Positions 56,006-64,000 of a stretch of DNA of 64,000 nt are shown piece after piece. The number at the start of each line of letters is the position of its first letter. Positions within the stretch are counted from its first letter, which is position 1. The translations under genes were made by a program, and so were the position numbers. This DNA is from Sarcomyxa edulis (taxonomy: Eukaryota; Basidiomycota; Agaricomycetes; Agaricales; Mycenaceae). The DNA lies in NCBI GenBank assembly GCA_009761415.1, contig QUOL01000011.1, positions 1 through 64,000 on the forward strand. Direction: 5' to 3'. A model generated the notes under the pieces. The model made no database searches and was not told where the DNA came from. It saw nothing but the letters and a program-made list of their open reading frames with translations.

Positions 56006-59000
56006 TTGACGCCTTCTCCAGAACGCTCGCTGCCCGACAACTGTTATTCTTCCGATTCCGATAACGATCAGATCATCCCCGTCATGTCCATGTCCATCTT
56101 CAAACCTATCAACCCACGCGATGCTGTGGTCACTCAGATCACTCCCAACGTTGCTCCTACTCTCGGAGCTGGTGATATAACTCCAGCAGTCTACGCGAGG
56201 TGGGAAACTATGTGCAAAAGATATTTCGCTACCAAACATGTTCCTGCCGATGAAAAAGTCGGACGCGTCTTGTATAATCTCGAGTCCCCCTCCATGGTCG
56301 AGTGGATCAACGTTGAAGAAGACGCCCTCTTGAAGATGTCTTTCGCCGCCTTTTGCAGTGCCTTCAAGGCTAAGTGGTTTGCGAAATCTTGGGAGGACAA
56401 CATTCGCGCTCGTATGATTGAAATGCAGGGAACTCGCGCCTTTTTCGAATGGCAATACGCGGTGCGCGCTGACAATCTCCTCTTAATTGGCACCGACGAC
56501 CACGTCAAGGACGCTGATCTTCGTAAATTCCTTTTCGACCGTCTCAATGTTCCGCTTCGCGCCGCTTACAAGAAAAACGATAAGAAGGACGAATTATCCG
56601 ACATCACCGACTTGAACAAGTGGATTGAGGAAGTGCGCATTCTCGACGACGAAATCCTATTGTTGAAGAAAGAGAACAACGCCTTTTGGCTCGCTACCAT
56701 GTCTGAGAAGGAAAACAAAACTCCTAAGCCTCGTTCCGCCGCTACCAATACTACGTCCAATTCCAACCGCGCTGCCCCTGTTTCCAATTCCTCCACCGCT
56801 ATTCCCTCTCGCCCGCCTCGTTTGACCGAAGAAGAACGCAACCTCATCATCGAACACAATGGCTGTCTGAAGTGCCGCCGCCTTTATACAGACCACGTCG
56901 CGAGGAATTGTCCAAACGATCACCCCTCCGGAACAAACTACGTCGTGCTTACCGAGGCCGCCGCCTTGAAAGCTAAGGCCACATATACCGCGCTTCAGAA
57001 GAAAAGTTCAACTGTCGCTGCCGTTTTCGGTGGTTTCGACGATGCTGATGATGGAACTGACGCCTCTTCCTCTGTTTATGACGAAGACTCGGGAGATTCA
57101 GAATCCTTTGACGCGTACGTACTCCCTCCCTCTCCTGATAATCTCGTCCCTCCACTGTGGTGGCCCTGTCGCATAGACGGCCCCGTCACAGACGTTCCGC
57201 CCGAGATAAATGCTGTTATTGACACAGGCTGTTCAACAGTCCTGATTTCTCCTGAACTCGTCGACTACCTCTGCCTAGAATCAAGACCGTTGCGCAAACC
57301 TCTCAATGTCTCCGCCGCCTTCACAAAAGGAAAGAATGATGGATCAAAATTGTCTCTGAATAGTTATGTACGAATTTCTGTGTGTTCCGTCGACTACGCC
57401 TTTCAATCCAAAGTCGTTTACACTATCATCTGTCCTGGTTTACGGGCTGATCTTATCCTCGGTCTGTCCTGGATTGGCCACAACAACATCGTAGTCGACG
57501 TCAGCCGACGTACGGCTATTCAAAGGGGGTCCGAATACAACTTACTAAGTCCCCCTGATCCTACCCTCGCGCGGAAAGACCCAAGGTCTGTGAAGTCGCC
57601 TAAGGCTCTGCGACGCGAGTGGAAAGCGGCTGAGAAAATCCTGAAAGATCAGACGCGTATGGCCCTTGAAATGTGTTTCGCCCGCGACGACATCAAGGAG
57701 AGGGTCGATGCTTCTTCCGAGCCAGCCACGGGGATCCCACTCGTCGCATATGTCTGCGCGCGCATTGTACAACTTGCAGAGAAGGAACGCTTGGCCAAAC
57801 TTGACGTGAAACTAAAGGCAAAGCATAAGGACCGTTTTCCCGCGGATATTCCCCACACCTCCGAGCTACCCACCGACGTTTTCCATCGAATTGTGGTGAA
57901 CGACGCAAAGAAAATACGGGTTTCGCGTGCGTACACATGCCCAAGAAAATTCCGCAAATCTTGGCGTATTTTGATCGAGCAACATGCGAAAGCTGGCCGA
58001 ATCCGTGCATCCTCCTCCAAATACGCCTCCCCATCCTTCATAATCCCGAAAGCCGATAAAGCTGTGCTCCCAAGATGGGTCAACAATTATCGTTTGTTGA
58101 ACGCCGTTACAGTCCCCAACAATTACCCTTTACCCCGGATTGACGATATTTTAGCCGATTGTGCCAAGGGGAAGATCTGGGGAAAGATCGATATGACAAA
58201 TTCATTTTTCCAAACCAGGATGCATCCGGACGATATTAAATATACCGCTACTCTGACGCCTTTTGGCCTCTGGGAATGGGTAGTGATGCCCATGGGGTTA
58301 CGGAACGCTCCTGCGACTCACCAACATCGCGTAATGCTCGCTCTCAAGAAATACATCGGAAAAATCTGCCACGTTTATTTAGATGATATCATCATCTGGT
58401 CCAACTCCGTGGCTGAACACGAACATAATTGCTCGCTGGTGTTGTCCGCCCTCACCAAAGCCCATCTTTATTGCTCCATGAAAAAGACCGACTTATTTTG
58501 CACGGAGATCGACTTCCTGGGACATCACATTTCCGCGCGAGGGATCGAGGCGGATTCTGCTAAGGTCGAGAAGATTGTCAATTGGCCCCAACCTAAACGT
58601 GCAACCAATGTCCGAATGTTCCTCGGGATTGTACGGTATCTCGCTTCTTTCTTACCCGCGCTCGCAGAACACACAGCCGTTCCGACACCCTTGACTACCA
58701 AAGAATGTAACACAAACTGGCCTCCTTGGCTCGATTCTCATCAGCACGCCTTCCAGTCCATCAAAGATTTGGTGCTCAGTCGCGAGTGCCTAACGACAAT
58801 CGACCACGACGACCCTGGCGACAACAAAATCTTTGTAACGTGCGACGCAAGTCAGCGTCGAACAGGTGGTGTACTCAGTTTTGGTCCGACTTGGGAAACC
58901 GCCCGACCGGTGGCTTTCAATTCCATGCAGTTCACCGGCGCACAGTTACATTATCCAGTCCATGAACAAGAGCTTTTGGCCATTATTTGCGCGTTAAAGA

Positions 59001-59992
59001 AGTGGCGCGTAGATCTGCTCGGTTCTAATATCACCATCATTACCGATCATCGTACACTAGAGAATTTCGATACCCAGAAAGATCTTTCTCGCCGACAGGC
59101 CAGATGGATGGAGTTCCTTTCCCAGTACGACTATCAAATCGTTTACATTCCTGGCGAAGATAACACGGTCGCCGATGCCTTGTCCCGAACCGACGTTCCT
59201 TCTAAGGCTGGGCATGGATCATGATCCGCAGGTTTGGGTACTTGACCTGTGGGTAGTTGCATTTTCAAAACCAATACCCAGAGCTGCCAGGTATTTGCCA
59301 ACAGGTACCTGCTACCTGTGGGTATTGAGTTTTGAAGCTAAAAAGTTGACAAATATGCCATATATGGTAATACCCACAGATCTACTTGAGCAAGTACCTG
59401 TGAAATGTCTTCAAATTTGATACCCAGATCCGTGCAGGTAGTTGACCCACAGGTCGAGTTAATAAACACTACTCACACCTGTGAGTTTCTCACGGATCAA
59501 ATCACAAGTACCTACAGATAGATTCGCACTCGTGCTCTGGCTTAGTTCCTTCTACCCCGGAAGACGAGGACACTGCGACAATCGACGTTAACGCGCTATT
59601 CACTGTTCACTCCGACCCTTCCCTGTTACGCGACATCAAATGTGGTTACACAACGGACCCTTTCTGCAAAAATTTACTCGACGACGTTGCGTCGGGAAAG
59701 GTGGATCGTAACACCGGGGTCATGATTAAGGACGGACTACTGTTCCTCGGCGATCGCCTCGTAATTCCACGTTCAAGCTCCCTTCGACAGACCTTGTTCC
59801 ACATGGCCCACGACGCTCTAGGACATTTTGGAGGCGACAAGTCTTACGCCGCCCTTCGAAACGAGTACTACTGGCCTAACATGCGTCGGGATCTTGTAGA
59901 TGCCTACGTGGCTTCCTGTCCTGATTGTCAGCGTAACAAAGGACGGACGGCAAAGCCCTCTGGTCCTCTTCACCCTCTGCCCATTCCGGTGT
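56006..59992 (+). mobile_element. Ty3/gypsy retrotransposon gag-pol, interrupted and 3'-truncated
   Basis: The main frame is 56006-59224 (1,072 codons) and resumes at about 59,553 to a stop at 59990-59992. In order: a gag region with a PNMA/retrotransposon-gag-like helical core (residues 50-200), a zinc knuckle of CLKCRRLYTDHVARNC type, an aspartic protease with DTGCSTV, reverse transcriptase with the catalytic YLDD in HVYLDDIIIW, RNase H with TCDAS and the DAL motif (VADALSRTD), and, after the insertion, the integrase zinc-binding HHCC domain (H-x3-H, then CPDCQRNKG). The integrase core, any chromodomain and the 3' LTR are missing; an LTR-like repeat begins directly at the break. The MITE at 59203-59544 splits the frame. 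This copy cannot be autonomous. Confidence 0.9.
59203..59544. mobile_element. 342-bp hAT-like MITE inserted in the gypsy pol gene
   Basis: Flanked on both sides by the same 8 bp, GTTCCTTC (59195-59202 and 59545-59552), as expected of a hAT insertion. Ends are imperfect inverted repeats: TAAGGCTGGGCATG at the left and, reading in from the right, TAAGCCAGAGCACG. GGCTGGGCA is a usual hAT terminal motif. Internally it is built of GTACCTG/CAGGTAC and TACCCACAG/CTGTGGGTA inverted segments, with no coding capacity. Removing it together with one copy of the 8 bp restores the pol reading frame. Confidence 0.8.
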
Positions 59993-60229
59993 GATGAGGA
60001 CTGCGGCGCTAGGTGCGAAATAGTTTCTGCAACCTAACAGTAGTTCGTCCACTAAGGGTTTAGGTGACGTTTATTTGAGGGGATTTGTACTTGACGGTAA
60101 TACCTAAATGCTCGAGGATTTTATAAGTAAATATAATGGAGAGGTCTAAATGACCTCTGTGAGAATTATAACGCGACGAGAGGAAGCCCTCTCGAATTTA
60201 GAGGTAAAGGAACTGGGAGCGAACGACTT

Positions 60230-61070
60230 AGCCGATCGGTTTATGGTCGCAGCAATAGTTTGTTCGGATTTGGGTGATTTCAGAAAGGCGATCGGTCGGA
60301 GCAATTCGTTAGAAGGTGAGAAGTGAGCTACTTCTCCTTGTAGATAGTGGGTTTGTTGATTATTTCGTTCGTACAGAGATGGGGGGGGGTCTACCCGTAG
60401 CTACCGTAATGTATTTTACAAGTCCGGTATAAGTATTCATCGCCTCCTGCGATTAGGGGTTCGCCTTTCCACCCCTCGAGGCCTATTTCCGATAAAGAAC
60501 GATGCACGCAGCACAAACCGGATATTGGTTCCACCGGGGAGATGTCCGTTAAAATTGGTAGAGCGTATTTCGAATGCAGACTTTTCGTTTCCGATCGGTT
60601 GTGTCGAAGGGCAACCCCTTATTGTCGCTATGTCGGTCTTTGGCGAATTTCCTACCGAATCGGCCGCTTTACTGGATCGGTCGATCGGCCAATTCTTGGA
60701 ATCGGTCGGCTACGAGCCATAATCCTTGGGTAGAGACGGCAATCGGCCGTTCCTGGAATAGCATGTCGCGTTGAATAGTGTTACACATATGCTTCATCTT
60801 GTCTTGATAGATCCATAATTTAGAATCGCTTGGTGAATGGGTCAACCGATCGGCCAGTGCAAAGGATCGGTCGGTCGCGCGCTCGAAATCTTAAGCCGGG
60901 ATAAACTGGTCGGCCGTTTAATTGGATCGGCCAATCGGCCATGGTATCATCTGCATGGATAAGTTCCGTAACTTGAAATTGCCGAGTGACTAGGTTGGCC
61001 GATCGGTCAGCACATAGGATCGGTCAGTCGCGGGTTCGAATCATTGGATGGAAACGACGATCGGCTACTC
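60230..61070. repeat. Cluster of CGATCGGYC-type palindromic motifs
   Basis: At least 14 occurrences of ATCGGTC or ATCGGCC, often as GATCGGTCGGYC or CCGATCGGCC, are spread through 840 bp. A longer unit also repeats at about 320-bp spacing: GCATGTCGCGTYGAATRG at 60,761 and 61,080, each preceded by a CAATCGGCC/CGATCGGC block. Confidence 0.65.
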
Positions 61071-61344
61071 CTGGGACAGCATGTCGCGTCGAATGGCATT
61101 ACACATGCGTTGTGATGAGGACTGCGGTGCTAGGGGTAGATGGGCTAGACTCCTAACTGTAGTTCGCCTCTAGGGGGTAAGGTGACGTTTTCTCGGAGGG
61201 GATTTTACGTAGCGAGAAATCCTAATGCCCAGTGACTTGTATTTGGATAATGTGTTCGTAAAACGGTGGCGAGGTGGGTATGAGATGATGGGGTGTAAGG
61301 AATGCTTCGGACTTGTAGGTTCGTTCTTGGTAGGCCGTTAGAGG

Positions 61345-61574
61345 CTTCGGACAGCTATAAGTTCGTTCTTGGAAAACCTACGAAGGCTTCGGACAGCTTT
61401 CGAAGAGCTGACCGATGCCTTGGACGGCTTATAAGATGTCTTCGGAGAGCTATCGAGGACTTCGGACAGCTATAAGTTCGTTCTTGGAGAACCTACGAAG
61501 GCCTCGGACAGCTTTCGGAGAGCTGACCGATGCTTTGTATGGCTATAAAACGTCTTCGGAGAGTTATCGAGGGT
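61345..61574. repeat. Two tandem 115-bp units
   Basis: CTTCGGACAGCTATAAGTTC begins at 61,345 and 61,460; the two 115-bp units differ at about a dozen positions. Each unit contains a shorter internal echo (CTTCGGACAGCTTTCG, CTTCGGAGAGCTATCG). It lies inside the LTR-like repeat. Confidence 0.75.
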
Positions 61575-62973
61575 TTCGGATAGCTCTGAACTGATTTCGG
61601 AGAGCTTCCTTTGTCCGAGAGTGGTACTGCCGACTGAATCAAGTCCTTTTCTCTTGTTTGACCGACTCCTGTAATCGTTCCTTGTCTCGGTTTCAGAAGT
61701 ATGAGAAAGAGATAGAATTCCTATAGAGAGTGACTGGGTAGTTGGTCGATTCGGGTATTTTCTTCTGGTTCTCGTCCACACTGGTTCTATCTACCGTTCT
61801 CCATGTCCTATCCTACTTTATATATGAATTCCTTCCCTGTCCTTGCCTAATTCTTCACCCCGAGTGCCGTCCCAAGGTCCCCGAGATCTCTAATGATGAA
61901 ACAGATCCGGTATTGATTTTGATGTGTCCGAACCTCGCTCAGTGTGAAAGGTTAGGGCCTGAGGTGTTTTCTGAAAGTATTGCAAGGTGAATTTGTGAAG
62001 GGATGAAACATGTCCGAGTGAGCAGGATGATAGGGAGCTTCCGATAGATTTTTCCAAGATGCGACGGCCAAAGTTGTCCGAGAGGAGTGAATTTGATGTG
62101 GGTTGCTAGGCGGAGACCTGTAGTGTCTTTGTTAGCGGGCGATACCTCGCTTACAAGTGCTGTGTCATGTGATAAACACAGAGGGAAGAATATTCCGTAG
62201 CACCACTTGGTCAGGGTGGACGGAGGTCTTAACGAGGCGTCCAGATGCATGGAAAGGTGTGAATTGAGATTGCAATGTAAAGGGAATATGTCCGATTTGA
62301 TAGGAAGAACAGCTCAGGGCAGCAAGCATCACGTTGGCGGTATGTCGACTGGTGGCGATGTTTTGTCGGTGAAGTATCTCTCGATGAGGTCTTCTAGAGG
62401 TGAAAGGGAGCCTGCTGAAACGATTTGGGATCTGTCCGAAGGATCTAGGGGGCCGCGGAGAGGTGATCGAGTATATTGGACTTTCGGTCAGGTGAAACGA
62501 CGATAGGGAATTGGGTTCTGGCGGTAGATTTCCCTCGGAGAAGTTGTTCGTGTGTGATTTCAAGTATTCCGAAACGTTCTGAGACGTGACCGAAGGCGGG
62601 TTAGCGTTTCGTGAGTGGATGAAGAGGCCGCTTTCGGGGAGAAACCGTCAAGTAGCGGGTACTTGGTGTCTTTCAGTGTCCGGTCATTCGAAAAGTAAGT
62701 CGTTTGTGGTGATGCCGCCAGTATCTCTGTAGTTAGCTATGTCTGGGGAGTCGCATAAGAGTAGGTTGTTGTATAGTTGTCGATTCCTTGGCTGGGGATG
62801 CTGGCATCCTCACACTTCCTCCTAACTTTTAAATATCGACCGTCCCCGGTCGATCATCCGGAGGGCAAACACAACAACGTGTCCGTGACCGAAACAGGGC
62901 AAGGACGACCGGCCAAGGACCTATAAATTCCAAGGTCAAGACAGCCAGGGCTTTCCTGAAAGCAACAAGCCAA

Positions 62974-63756
62974 ATGGATCCCATAGCAAAAGAACTCTTC
63001 TTTACGCGCTGCCTCGATCTGGACGGGATAGATGGCGATATTACGATGGCAACTTTCCTCGGATACCTGCGTAACAATATCCGTCCCATGGTTCACCTAG
63101 TCGTCAGCTGCATTTTTCAAGATGCTGTGGCGGACGTTCTCCTTCCGGAGTTCTCGAGTCACGGTGTATACACGTTGAGAAAGCACGTTAAAATCTTGTG
63201 CCAGCACATGGTGAGTGCGTGTGCGCCTTTCAGGGGGTCCGTGCTAATTGCGAAGGTTAAGGTATTCATGCTCAGACTTAGATGGGTACTGAAGGGGAGG
63301 TGCATGGACGATACCACGGAGCCGTTTCCCAAGGAAGCAGTGACCGCCGTTTACCAGGTGCAGCGATGTGTCCACGTCGTAGGGTTTTCCGGGGATCAGG
63401 ACGAGGACGAGGCACATAAGATCGACGTTATCTTGTACTTCATAGAAGAATATGCCCGCCGATCGACATTTGGCGTCGCTTTCGATTACATCGAGGCGGA
63501 CCCGCGTGGTCGGTTCCATGCGCATGCCGTGTTGAAGAAGCATCCATACAGCGGTCCCAGGGTACATCGAGATGGTACGATTAGTACGGACAGGGGCAAC
63601 AGCCTCGAAGGGGAAGAGAATCCGGCTAACAACGAAGACGAAGGCATATCCGTCATAAGTATTGCAACGGACGACGAGGACGAAGAAATGGAGGTGGCCG
63701 AGGTAGAAAGGGCCTTGTCCGGTAAGAATTCTGACACTTTAGCGGTGCGGCAATGA
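62974..63756 (+). CDS. Uncharacterised ORF behind the LTR-like repeat
   Basis: An uninterrupted 260-codon frame with a normal start MDPIAKELFF. The first 190 residues are mixed helical (LGYLRNNIRPMVHLV, GVYTLRKHVKILCQHM, KVKVFMLRLRWVLKG, VILYFIEEYARRS) and include FDYIEADPRGRFHAHAVLKKH; the last 60 are highly acidic (ATDDEDEEMEVAEVE). It starts 160 nt after the LTR-like end, the position of a gag or first ORF in an LTR element, but I see no zinc knuckle or retroviral motif. Alternatively it is a host gene that has lost its neighbours. Confidence 0.5.
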   Translation: MDPIAKELFFTRCLDLDGIDGDITMATFLGYLRNNIRPMVHLVVSCIFQDAVADVLLPEFSSHGVYTLRKHVKILCQHMVSACAPFRGSVLIAKVKVFMLRLRWVLKGRCMDDTTEPFPKEAVTAVYQVQRCVHVVGFSGDQDEDEAHKIDVILYFIEEYARRSTFGVAFDYIEADPRGRFHAHAVLKKHPYSGPRVHRDGTISTDRGNSLEGEENPANNEDEGISVISIATDDEDEEMEVAEVERALSGKNSDTLAVRQ

Positions 63757-64000
63757 GCTGATCGGAGAGGCACAGTCCAGCCACTCGCGAGCTTGGCAAC
63801 ACACGGGGCATTTCGCCTGCTTTTGGAGACGTTATCCGAAGAGGAGAGGAACGGTTTGATTGGCGGGGCAGCGATTATTGAACAGGGACTAAACCGCTTG
63901 TCGGGGGCATGAGGCGGCGAGAAGAGGGAAGGGTTCGGAGAGGTGATCGAGGGCATGCAGTCTTCATGTACATATAAACGACGAGTCCCGTCGTGTTGAA
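63757..64000. other. Window end, no gene seen
   Basis: The sequence after the ORF stop has no supported feature; a minus-strand open stretch over 63.5-63.95 kb is a shadow of the acidic coding sequence. Confidence 0.4.

Larger units (their letters stand above)
59991..62812. repeat. LTR-like repeat(s) with two starts
   Basis: The block TGTGATGAGGACTGCGGYGCTAGG occurs at 59,991 and again at 61,112, each followed by related sequence (GTAGTTCG, GGTGACGTTT, GAGGGGATTT). The block ends near 62,797-62,812 with GCTGGCATCCTCACA, whose ending is the inverted match of the TGTGATGAGGA start, as in LTRs. So either a long LTR starts at 61,112 and a truncated relative lies to its left, or the unit is internally duplicated. 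No coding sequence within. It abuts the broken integrase of the gypsy element. Confidence 0.5.

Overview
The window reads as nuclear DNA of a basidiomycete fungus, most likely an agaricomycete. Evidence: dense spliceosomal introns of about 45-65 nt with GT-AG ends and CTRAY-like branch points; a lineage-typical family of nucleotidyltransferase-like proteins; a MYND-finger family and a zinc-cluster regulator of fungal type; and a mobile-element set of Helitron, pogo/Fot1-like DDE, Ty3/gypsy and hAT-like elements. Most real genes only become readable after splicing, so exon coordinates are given inside each entry.

Left part (1 to about 34 kb): a compact, gene-rich block. In order: a Zn2Cys6 regulator running off the left edge (-); an unresolved open frame with a lone TGA (+); NTase-like gene A (-); a complete 15-exon ribonucleotide reductase large subunit (-); NTase-like gene B (+) followed by E-family genes E1 and E2 (+); an uncharacterised ORF (-); a C2H2 zinc-finger gene (-); an uncharacterised ORF (+); an acidic-tailed conserved fungal gene (-); NTase-like gene C (+) followed by E3 (+); a full-length Helitron Rep/helicase (-); the ribonucleotide reductase small subunit (+); a MYND-finger protein (-); SKP1 (-); and NTase-like gene D (+). 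R1 and R2 together would make a complete class Ia dNTP-synthesis enzyme, and SKP1 is the adaptor of SCF ubiquitin ligases. Finding all three, intact after splicing, within 30 kb and interleaved with two expanded families and a Helitron is the most striking feature of the window.

Right part (about 34 to 64 kb): repeat-dominated and gene-poor. It holds SINE-like/tRNA-derived repeats, minisatellites built on a GTTCGAATC core, an inverted pair of dispersed repeats with a perfect-looking palindrome, a small two-exon gene (37.2-37.8 kb), a possible zinc-finger gene (41.7-42.5 kb), a DNA transposon bounded by roughly 120-bp inverted repeats and carrying a pogo-like DDE transposase with a frameshift, a Ty3/gypsy gag-pol interrupted by a 342-bp hAT-like MITE with an 8-bp target duplication and cut short after the integrase zinc-binding domain, and a long repeat with LTR-like ends followed by an unrecognised ORF.

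Gene models were assembled by eye from splice signals, reading-frame continuity and conserved family motifs. The R1, R2, SKP1, MYND and NTase/E-family models all close in frame, which supports them strongly. The intergenic repeat calls are approximate at their edges.
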